DNA of 64,000 nt from UBA11524 sp051883695 (GTDB lineage Bacteria > Bacillota > Clostridia > Christensenellales > Aristaeellaceae), in assembly GCA_051883695.1 (NCBI GenBank), contig JBJEUF010000092.1:1-64000 (forward strand), written 5' to 3'. The notes beneath the pieces are model-generated. The model was not told the DNA's origin. It was given only the letters and a program-made list of their open reading frames with translations, and searched no databases. The translations under genes and the position numbers were made by a program. This document shows positions 57,853 to 64,000 of this stretch, piece after piece (within the stretch, counting starts at the first letter, position 1; each line of letters opens with the position of its first letter).

Positions 57853-58964
57853 AGCGCGATTTTGAGAACCTCAATCTCCGGGATGCCTTCAGGCCGGAGC
57901 CTGAAGACTGTCACGCCGCGCTGATGAACGCGGCCCGCTCCGTCAAGGAGGAAAAAGAGATGAAACGAGCATCCTTCCGCGTGGTGCTGATCGCAGCGGC
58001 GATCCTTGTCAGCATGATGGCTGTGGCCTTTGCAGCCGGCGGGCTGATGGGCTGGACGGATTTCCTGGGAAACTATACGAATGTGACGATTCCGCAGGGT
58101 GCGGTGGAGCGGATGAAGGTGTCGGAGGAAATCTCCTGGCAGGTCGGCCCGATGACCTTTACCGTCACGGAGCTGCTGACGGATGAACGTATGGCGATCA
58201 GCGCCATCCATGTGCGTCCCACGGACGGCACGCAGGCGCTGATGTGCGTCGACCCGTCCGACGTGATCGGCTGCAATGGGGAGAATGGCCGCGCGCTGGC
58301 AGCGAAGCTGGGCGTTGATCCCATGACCCCCTACACCGAGGCGGCGCAGCAGCTGAATCTGCCGCTGTACTGCGTGCGAGGCATACTCGACATCGCCTCG
58401 GAGTATGCCGGCGGCGACGGCATGGAGGATCCGCTGTGGAACGAGGACGGCAGCCTGACCTACTTCTCCATGCTGTCCCTGAATCGCGATGCGGTGCAAT
58501 CGGAGCTGCCTGCGAGGTTCTACCTGCGCGTGGCGCAGCTGGATCCCGCGACGGGCGAGGAGGTTGAAAAGTGGGTCGACCGTGACCGGAGCGTGACCGT
58601 TCCCGTATCGCCCGTGCTGGAGACGCGCAGCTATGTGCCCGAGCAGGAGACGGTCATTGCGGGCCACAGGCTGCTGAAGGCGGAAGCGGAGCGCTATGTC
58701 ACGGGCGCGTACCTGACCCTGACATTTGAGATGAATTACATGGACGTTCCCGAGAGCGCCTACGGGCTCTACGAATTGAAGCTGCGCGACGCGGCGGGCA
58801 GCGAGCTGCCCGAGGGCATGAACCTGAGCCGCGCACTGCGCTTCCTCATCGAGGAAGAAGTCATGCTGGGCGTGGAGACTCTGCCCGACGTCATCACCCT
58901 GACCGACGAGGTGCTGCCCGAGACCATCCCGGCGGACGCCCCTGTGGTGCTGCTGGCGAAGTAA
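57849..58964 (+). CDS. Membrane-anchored partner of the second sigma factor
   Basis: 371 residues. N-terminal cytoplasmic segment (1-40), one membrane helix (about 43-65, VVLIAAAILVSMMAVAFAAG), and a beta-rich extracytoplasmic part. The arrangement matches DUF4179-like anti-sigma proteins of Bacillota; I assign it by context, as the first 40 residues show no ZAS motif. The fold of the outer part is unknown. Followed by a clear terminator. Confidence 0.75.
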   Translation: MKRDFENLNLRDAFRPEPEDCHAALMNAARSVKEEKEMKRASFRVVLIAAAILVSMMAVAFAAGGLMGWTDFLGNYTNVTIPQGAVERMKVSEEISWQVGPMTFTVTELLTDERMAISAIHVRPTDGTQALMCVDPSDVIGCNGENGRALAAKLGVDPMTPYTEAAQQLNLPLYCVRGILDIASEYAGGDGMEDPLWNEDGSLTYFSMLSLNRDAVQSELPARFYLRVAQLDPATGEEVEKWVDRDRSVTVPVSPVLETRSYVPEQETVIAGHRLLKAEAERYVTGAYLTLTFEMNYMDVPESAYGLYELKLRDAAGSELPEGMNLSRALRFLIEEEVMLGVETLPDVITLTDEVLPETIPADAPVVLLAK

Positions 58965-58994
58965 ACCCTGCTCAGATCATCACCCGAACGACCC

Positions 58995-59027
58995 GCGCCG
59001 GAGAGAATTGCCGCTCTCCGGCGCTTT
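58995..59027 (+). terminator. Terminator after the second sigma/partner pair
   Basis: 11-bp perfect stem GCGCCGGAGAG / CTCTCCGGCGC with an eight-base loop, followed by TTTCCC. Confidence 0.85.
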
Positions 59028-59095
59028 CCCATGGCGGGGCAGGGGCTTTCCGGGCGGATTCCCCCTGCCGCATGCAAATTGTCATGCAAAACCCC

Positions 59096-59124
59096 TTGAC
59101 AGCCGGGACGCTTTTGTGTATAAT
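59096..59124 (+). promoter_or_regulatory. Consensus promoter of the ylxM-ffh operon
   Basis: Perfect TTGACA (59096-59101) and TATAAT (59119-59124), 17-bp spacer, 53 bases before ylxM. Confidence 0.9.
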
Positions 59125-59176
59125 GGTCGAGCGTCAATGAGAACTCCTTGACAGCGCCGCAAAGGAGGCAGGCCCC

Positions 59177-59548
59177 ATGCGTGAGGAGCGGATGGCAGAC
59201 GAGGTCAGCCGGAAGGTTGAAATCGCGTGGCTCATGGCCTTCTATGGCGGTATGCTGACGGACAAGCAGCGCGAGGTGCTGGCCCTGCACTGCGAGGAGG
59301 ACATGTCCCTGGCGGAGATCGCCCAGGAGACGGGCGTGAGCCGACAGGGGGTGCACGATATGCTCACCCGCAGCGCACAGCGCCTGCTGGACATGGAGGA
59401 TAAGCTTGGCGTGGCTGCACGATTCCGCCGGATGGAAACCGGGCTGGAAAGGTGCCGGGCGCTCCTGCGGGAGAAGCGCTACGACGAGGCCGAAGGCGTG
59501 CTGGACGCGCTCATCCGGCTCGATCAGGAGGAAAGCAATGGCCTTTGA
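59177..59548 (+). CDS. ylxM: YlxM/p13-type HTH protein
   Basis: 123 residues. A sigma-like helix-turn-helix: LTDKQREVLALHCEEDMSLAEIA and SRQGVHDMLTRSAQRL. YlxM sits before ffh in most Gram-positive bacteria and is proposed to affect the SRP pathway. The stop overlaps the ffh start by 11 bases. AAAGGAGG precedes the ATG. Confidence 0.95.
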   Translation: MREERMADEVSRKVEIAWLMAFYGGMLTDKQREVLALHCEEDMSLAEIAQETGVSRQGVHDMLTRSAQRLLDMEDKLGVAARFRRMETGLERCRALLREKRYDEAEGVLDALIRLDQEESNGL

Positions 59549-60872
59549 GGGCTTGACAGAGAAGCTGCAGGGCGCCCTGCGCAAGCTGAGCAGCAAGGGC
59601 AAGCTGACCGAGGACAACGTCAAGGAGGGTATGCGAGAGGTTCGCATGGCGCTGCTTGAGGCCGACGTCAACTATGCCGTCGCAAAGGATTTCATCAGGA
59701 AGGTGACGGAGCGCTGCATCGGTCAGGAGATCGGCACCGCGCTGACCGCCTCCCAGCAGGTCATCAAGATCGTCAACGAGGAGCTGACCGAGCTGATGGG
59801 CGGCACCAACGCCAGGCTCACCTGGTCCTCCAGCCCGCTGACGGTGTACATGCTCTGCGGTCTGCAGGGCGCCGGCAAGACCACCATGGCTGCCAAGCTG
59901 GCGAACTGGCTGGCCAAGCAGGGCAAGAAGCCCATGCTGGCTGCCTGCGACATCTACCGTCCCGCCGCCATCAAGCAGCTGCAGACGGTCGGCGCACAGG
60001 TCAATGTGCCGGTCTACGAGCACGGCACGCAGGATCCTGTGAAAACCGCGAAGGAAGCCGTCGAGCGGGCCCGGTATCTGGGCCGCGATGTGCTCATCAT
60101 TGATACCGCCGGCCGCCTTCACATCGACACCGAGCTGATGGACGAGCTGGCCCGCATCAAGGAGACCATCAGGCCGCAGGAAATCCTGCTGGTGGTGGAC
60201 GCGATGACCGGTCAGGACGCGGTCAACGTGGCGCAGAGCTTCAATGAGAAGCTGAACATCGACGGCGTGATCCTCACCAAGCTGGACGGCGACACCCGCG
60301 GCGGCGCGGCGCTGTCCGTCCGGGCGGTGACGGGCAAGCCCATCAAGTTCTCCGGTATCGGCGAGAAGCTGTCGGAGATCGAGGTCTTCCATCCCGAACG
60401 CATGGCCAGCCGCATTCTGGGCATGGGCGACGTGATGACCCTGATTGAGCAGGCCTCCGAGGTCTTTGACGAGAAGGACGCGGAGAAGATCGCAAAGAAG
60501 GGCCGCACGGGCGACCTGACGCTGGAGGACTTCCTGGAGCAGATGCAGTCCATGAAGAAGATGGGCGGCATCAAGTCCATGCTGTCCATGCTGCCGGGTA
60601 TGTCCGGCAAGGATATCGAGGTGGACGAGAACGCGATGAAGAAGCCCGAGGCGATCATCCGCTCCATGACGCCCCGCGAGCGGCGCAATCCCAAGCTCCT
60701 CAACGCCAGCCGGCGCAAGCGCATCGCTGCAGGCTCCGGTACCACCGTGCAGGATGTCAACCAGCTGATCCGCCAGTTTGAGCAGGCGAAGGAAATGATG
60801 AAGAAGATGACCAGTCAGATGAAGGGCGGAAAGGCCTCCCGGCTGATGGGTCGCTTCGGCGGTCTGCGCTGA
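59538..60872 (+). CDS. ffh: Signal recognition particle protein Ffh
   Basis: 444 residues. N domain, GTPase domain with GLQGAGKTTMAAKLA, LIIDTAGRLHIDTELM, LTKLDGDTRGGAAL and GIGEK, then a methionine-rich M domain (MQSMKKMGGIKSMLSML, MTSQMKGGKASRLMGRF). It binds SRP RNA and signal sequences and docks with FtsY. Start at 59538, overlapping ylxM; AGGAGG precedes it. Confidence 0.97.
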   Translation: MAFEGLTEKLQGALRKLSSKGKLTEDNVKEGMREVRMALLEADVNYAVAKDFIRKVTERCIGQEIGTALTASQQVIKIVNEELTELMGGTNARLTWSSSPLTVYMLCGLQGAGKTTMAAKLANWLAKQGKKPMLAACDIYRPAAIKQLQTVGAQVNVPVYEHGTQDPVKTAKEAVERARYLGRDVLIIDTAGRLHIDTELMDELARIKETIRPQEILLVVDAMTGQDAVNVAQSFNEKLNIDGVILTKLDGDTRGGAALSVRAVTGKPIKFSGIGEKLSEIEVFHPERMASRILGMGDVMTLIEQASEVFDEKDAEKIAKKGRTGDLTLEDFLEQMQSMKKMGGIKSMLSMLPGMSGKDIEVDENAMKKPEAIIRSMTPRERRNPKLLNASRRKRIAAGSGTTVQDVNQLIRQFEQAKEMMKKMTSQMKGGKASRLMGRFGGLR

Positions 60873-60964
60873 GCGCAGAGGAACCATATGGCGTGGTATC
60901 ATATAGCAATACGCGTATGATTTCCATATAGATGACTACATACAGCTTTGAGGAGGAAACAAAC

Positions 60965-61213
60965 ATGGCAGTCAAGATTCGTCTGAAGAGAATGGGTATG
61001 AAGAAGAAGCCCTTCTACCGCGTTGTTGTCGCTGACATCCGCAGCCCCCGCGACGGCCGCTTCATCGAGGAGATCGGCTACTACAACCCCATGACGCAGC
61101 CCGCTGAGATCAAGGTTGACGGTGAGCGTGCCAAGTACTGGCTCACCTGCGGCGCTCAGCCCACCGACACGGTTCGCATTCTGCTGAAGAAGACCGGCGT
61201 GATCGAGAAGTAA
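60965..61213 (+). CDS. rpsP: 30S ribosomal protein S16
   Basis: 82 residues: MAVKIRLKRMGMKKKPFYRV start, DGRFIEEIGYYNP and ERAKYWLTCGAQPTDTVR, all S16 hallmarks. GGAGGAAACAAAC precedes the ATG at 60965. Part of the SRP/ribosome block with khpA, rimM and trmD. Confidence 0.97.
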   Translation: MAVKIRLKRMGMKKKPFYRVVVADIRSPRDGRFIEEIGYYNPMTQPAEIKVDGERAKYWLTCGAQPTDTVRILLKKTGVIEK

Positions 61214-61310
61214 TCGGACACCGTCCGCTTTCTTCTCAACGGAACGCCTCAGACGCGGTCGACGCGGCCTGGGCTTTCGTTGTGCGCCAGTCGGCAGAAA
61301 GGACAGCCTC

Positions 61311-61547
61311 ATGCAAGAATTGCTCACCTTCGTGGCGAAGTCCCTGGTGGATCATCCCGACCAGGTCGTCGTCCGGGAAACCGAGGGCGAGGCCATCATC
61401 CTGGAGCTCAGCGTAGCGGAAGAGGATATGGGCAAGGTCATCGGGAAGAACGGCCGCATCGCCAAGGCCATCCGCGCGGTGGTCAAGGCCGCGACCACCA
61501 AGAACAGCAAGCCTGTTTACGTCGAGATCGTCGACGAGCACCAGTAA
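61311..61547 (+). CDS. khpA: KH-domain RNA-binding protein KhpA
   Basis: 78 residues: LLTFVAKSLVDHPDQVVV start and the GKNGRIAKAIRAVV KH loop (GxxG). In Gram-positive bacteria KhpA pairs with KhpB/Jag and binds many RNAs, affecting division and cell length. Position between rpsP and rimM is canonical. Confidence 0.95.
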   Translation: MQELLTFVAKSLVDHPDQVVVRETEGEAIILELSVAEEDMGKVIGKNGRIAKAIRAVVKAATTKNSKPVYVEIVDEHQ

Positions 61548-61615
61548 ACAACCTACAAAGGGCGCGGGAAAGGTGATTTCCTGCGCCTTTTTCAAAGGAT
61601 TCGAGGAGAGGACCC

Positions 61616-62137
61616 ATGAATGAATACCTGATGATCGGCGAGGTGCTCAAGCCCCAGGGCGTCCGGGGCGAGGTGAAGGTGAAGCCCTTCGCCGCCAATC
61701 ACGAGGACTTCCGCCGCTGGAAGACCCTGTACCTGAAGCAGGGCGAGAGCTACACGCCCGTCAAGGCCAGGTGCTCCCGGGTACATGACGGCTTTGCCTA
61801 CGTCACGCTGGGGGAGTGCGCGTCCATGGAGGAGGCGGAGAAGCTGCGCGGCGTACAGCTGTGGATTGACCGCGCCCATGCCAACCCGCTGGAGGAGGAC
61901 GAGGTGTATATCTCCGACCTGATCGGCTGCGAGGGCATTGACGAGGAGGGCAAATCCATCGGCGTTCTGACGGACGTGCTGCAGCACGGCGTGGTGGACG
62001 TATACGTCTTTGACAGCAAGGGCAAATCCCTGATGGCGCCGGCGCTCAAGGCGGTGTTCCCGACGGTCAGCGTTGCGGAGAAACGCATCAGCGTCGTGCG
62101 GGAAAAGCTGAATGAGGTCGCCGTCCGGGAGGATTGA
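61616..62137 (+). CDS. rimM: Ribosome maturation factor RimM
   Basis: 173 residues. MIGEVLKPQGVRGEVKVKPF start, PRC-barrel end with SIGVLTDVLQHGVVDVYVF, PALKAVFPTV and a final KLNEVAVRED. It assists 30S 3'-domain assembly by binding S19. GAGGAGAGGACCC precedes the start; next gene begins two bases later. Confidence 0.96.
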   Translation: MNEYLMIGEVLKPQGVRGEVKVKPFAANHEDFRRWKTLYLKQGESYTPVKARCSRVHDGFAYVTLGECASMEEAEKLRGVQLWIDRAHANPLEEDEVYISDLIGCEGIDEEGKSIGVLTDVLQHGVVDVYVFDSKGKSLMAPALKAVFPTVSVAEKRISVVREKLNEVAVRED

Positions 62138-62138
62138 C

Positions 62139-62858
62139 ATGAAGATCACAATCCTGACCATCTTCCCGGAGATGTTTGAAAGCGTGCTGAACGCCAGCAT
62201 CCTCGGGCGTGCCCGGGAGCAGGGGCTCATCGAGGTGGAATGCGTCGATATCCGCCCCTTTTCCGACCGCAAGCACAAAAACACCGATGACTATCCCTTT
62301 GGCGGCGGTGCGGGCATGGTGATGCTGGCCCAGCCGATCCTGGATGCGATGGCCAGCGTGACCGGCGGGGATTTCCACGGGAAGCGCATCTACATGGGCC
62401 CCCGGGGCACGACGCTGACCACCGCCAAGGCGCGATCCCTGGCGCAGGAGGAGCAGCTGGTGCTGCTCTGCGGCCATTACGAGGGCGTGGATCAGCGGGC
62501 GCTGGACAGCTGTATTGACGAGGAAATCTCCATCGGGGATTACATCCTCACCGGCGGCGAGCTGGCGGCGATGGTGCTGACGGACTGCGTGGCGCGCTTC
62601 ATTCCCGGCGTGCTGGGCAGCGCGGAATCCCCGGAGGAGGAGAGCTTCTCCGACGGGCTGCTGGAATACCCGCAGTATACCCGTCCCCGGGAGCTGAACG
62701 GCATGGAGGTGCCGGAGGTGCTGCTGTCCGGTGACCATGCAAGGATTCGGGCCTGGCGGCGGCAGGAGTCGCTCCGGGCGACGAAGCGCTTCCGCCCCGA
62801 CCTGCTGGAAAAGGCGGAGCTGAGCGACAAGGAAAAGCGGATGCTGGAGGAAATGTGA
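62139..62858 (+). CDS. trmD: tRNA (guanine-N1)-methyltransferase TrmD
   Basis: 239 residues. SPOUT-family trefoil-knot motifs: TIFPEMFESVLNASILGRA, DYPFGGGAGMVM, GHYEGVDQRAL and SIGDYILTGGELAAMVL. It methylates G37 of tRNAs, keeping the reading frame. AGGATTGAC and the rimM stop precede the ATG. The C-terminal helix runs into the next gene by one base (TGATG). Confidence 0.97.
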   Translation: MKITILTIFPEMFESVLNASILGRAREQGLIEVECVDIRPFSDRKHKNTDDYPFGGGAGMVMLAQPILDAMASVTGGDFHGKRIYMGPRGTTLTTAKARSLAQEEQLVLLCGHYEGVDQRALDSCIDEEISIGDYILTGGELAAMVLTDCVARFIPGVLGSAESPEEESFSDGLLEYPQYTRPRELNGMEVPEVLLSGDHARIRAWRRQESLRATKRFRPDLLEKAELSDKEKRMLEEM

Positions 62859-63223
62859 TGTTCTTGCGCAAGCTGGTGGTGATGGTGGTGCCGCTGCTGC
62901 TGGTGGCGCTGCTTTGTCTTGTATTCCCGCTGCTGACGGGCCTGGGATTCTGGACGGACGTGCTGATGGGAGCGATTCTCGGCGCGTGTCTGGCACTGCT
63001 GCTGCCCCTGTCCGGCGCATCGAAGCGCCGCGAGCCCTTTGCGGGGCTGATGGGACTGCCGCTGCTGCTCCTCTGCGCGGTGGTGACGGGACAGTATCTG
63101 GCGGGCATCGGCATCGAGGTGCCCGTGCTGAGCCTGTTCCGCACGTCACAGCCCTCCGCCGTGCTGGTGGAATGCGCCTTCATCGGTTACATGGCTGTAC
63201 AGCTCATCCGCACCCAAAAATGA
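62858..63223 (+). CDS. Small polytopic membrane protein
   Basis: 121 residues with three or four membrane segments (about 3-25, 31-50, 62-82, 95-117). No family recognised. The ATG at 62858 overlaps the trmD stop and has GGAGG seven bases before it, so it is cotranscribed with the trmD block. A role cannot be assigned. Confidence 0.7.
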   Translation: MFLRKLVVMVVPLLLVALLCLVFPLLTGLGFWTDVLMGAILGACLALLLPLSGASKRREPFAGLMGLPLLLLCAVVTGQYLAGIGIEVPVLSLFRTSQPSAVLVECAFIGYMAVQLIRTQK

Positions 63224-63315
63224 CGGGCTGGGAAGAAATCTCAAACTTCATCCGTTGGATGGGCAGAGGGACACGCTTCGTGTTCCCGATGATCCAATAA
63301 AGGAGGAATGCCCCA

Positions 63316-64000
63316 ATGAAGAAGCTCCTGATGCTGCTGGCGGCGCTGCTGCTGGCGGTGACTCCTGTCCTGGCTGAGGAGACCGCTGAAACGGCGATTG
63401 TGCCTGTCCGGATCCTGCCCCAGAGCGAGCATATGCTCTATATGGCTGACGCGATTGAAAAGGCGACGGCTTCGCTGGCGGTGCTGCCCGCGGATTGCCT
63501 GACCCGGGCGGAGCTCGTCCAGATGAGCGACGAGAGCTGCCAGTGGATCGTGACCATCTTCGACCTGACGAACTTCTCCGACGGCTGGTGCATCGCGGTG
63601 GACGCGGCGTCCGGGACGGTGCTGACGACGGATACCACGGACATCGGCTATTTTACGGAAATCAGCCGGCGCTGGCAGGCGGTAAAGGGCGTGGAGGCCC
63701 TGTGGTCGCTGGAGGACAAGCTCCTCTTTGATACCCTGTACACCATGCAGCCGAACTATGGCCTGCCCATGGAGGGCGACATGCCCCAGGGCGAGGCGCT
63801 GGTGAAGGCGATGGCCACCGTGGGCGTGACCAGCGCGAACGACTACCAGATTGGCTACGGCTACATCATGGGCATGGGCGACGGCCAGACCAACGGCGTG
63901 TGGGAGATCTGGTTCATGCAGGGGGACGAAATGATCTACAAGGTCAACCTCGATGCGGTGACGGGTGAAATCTACCTGATTGAGCCGGACGAGGAAGGCA
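63316..64000 (+). CDS. Secreted protein with PepSY-like repeats, 5' part only (runs off the window)
   Basis: At least 228 residues; the frame is open at the window end, so the C-terminus is missing. A signal peptide (1-20, MKKLLMLLAALLLAVTPVLA) precedes domains with the pattern WEIWFMQGDEMIYKVNLDAVTGEI near the end (shown by its ends, WEIWFMQG and VNLDAVTGEI), the PepSY-like DAxTGxI turn. AGGAGGAATGCCCCA precedes the ATG. Probably an exported protein of unknown function. Confidence 0.8.
   Translation, partial: MKKLLMLLAALLLAVTPVLAEETAETAIVPVRILPQSEHMLYMADAIEKATASLAVLPADCLTRAELVQMSDESCQWIVTIFDLTNFSDGWCIAVDAASGTVLTTDTTDIGYFTEISRRWQAVKGVEALWSLEDKLLFDTLYTMQPNYGLPMEGDMPQGEALVKAMATVGVTSANDYQIGYGYIMGMGDGQTNGVWEIWFMQGDEMIYKVNLDAVTGEIYLIEPDEEG

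Noticed and set aside
1..64000. tRNA, rRNA, transposase, integrase or CRISPR-Cas genes
   Set aside because: Looked for conserved sequences and domain motifs in all intergenic spaces and reading frames; none was found.

Overview
The window is a chromosomal segment of a GC-rich (roughly 60% G+C) low-redundancy Gram-positive genome, most likely Bacillota, class Clostridia, of the gut-associated high-GC kind. The evidence is the gene content: a ylxM-ffh-rpsP-khpA-rimM-trmD block, a yggS(ylmE)-sepF-yggT-ylmH-divIVA division block, a Bacillus-type PurR, floA/nfeD, a TPP-riboswitch-controlled ThiT, a DUF4364 protein and an RsbW/SigB-like pair. A run of exactly 100 N at 7208-7307 marks a scaffold gap, so this is a draft or metagenome assembly. 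No phage, transposase, CRISPR array, tRNA or rRNA gene was seen.

Layout. 1-5.4 kb: the tail of tuf and its terminator, a MerR-methyltransferase fusion, a beta-propeller-like protein, a TSCPD protein, a DEAD-box helicase, a metallophosphoesterase, then a promoter-driven structured ncRNA in front of a small zinc-ribbon protein. 5.5-8.5 kb: a sigma factor and its membrane partner carrying a long (Ala-Thr-Pro-Thr)n linker in which the assembly breaks. 8.7-10.5 kb: two GT2 glycosyltransferases. 10.6-13.5 kb: GntR, a NYN-OST-HTH RNA-binding/nuclease-type protein, an HD protein and a membrane protein. 13.6-22.9 kb: LUD protein, cysteine desulfurase, DUF975 membrane protein, LytTR regulator, nfeD-floA operon, rnz-udg pair, TPP riboswitch-thiT. 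23-31.9 kb: HD nucleotidase, TIM-barrel protein, LCP protein, uvrC, a winged-helix regulator, lepB, purR, DUF4364, an HPr-like protein without the catalytic histidine. 32-37.9 kb: recD2, a PIG-L deacetylase, aspartate kinase, a TauE/SafE permease. 37.9-46.7 kb: RsbW-like/SigB pair, HlyD-like protein, the division operon, and a nuclease-helicase fusion. 46.8-52.7 kb: phosphoglycerate-mutase-like enzyme, BofC-like protein, HAD phosphatase, a secreted protein with eight peptidoglycan-binding repeats. 52.8-59 kb: a TetR-rsgA-methyltransferase operon, an esterase, a flavodoxin, a second sigma/membrane partner pair. 59-64 kb: the SRP/ribosome block, a small membrane protein, and the start of a secreted protein cut by the window edge.

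Most of this is housekeeping. The points most worth a second look are the structured ncRNA at 4.86-5.09 kb; the TetR-controlled rsgA operon with a consensus promoter overlapped by an inverted repeat; the NYN-OST-HTH/HD cluster; the RsbW-like protein with a degenerate ATP site next to SigB; the nuclease-helicase fusion; and several hairpin-rich intergenic repeats (19.9, 27.6, 48.1 and 55.3-55.8 kb). I see no convincing complete new defence or biosynthetic system.
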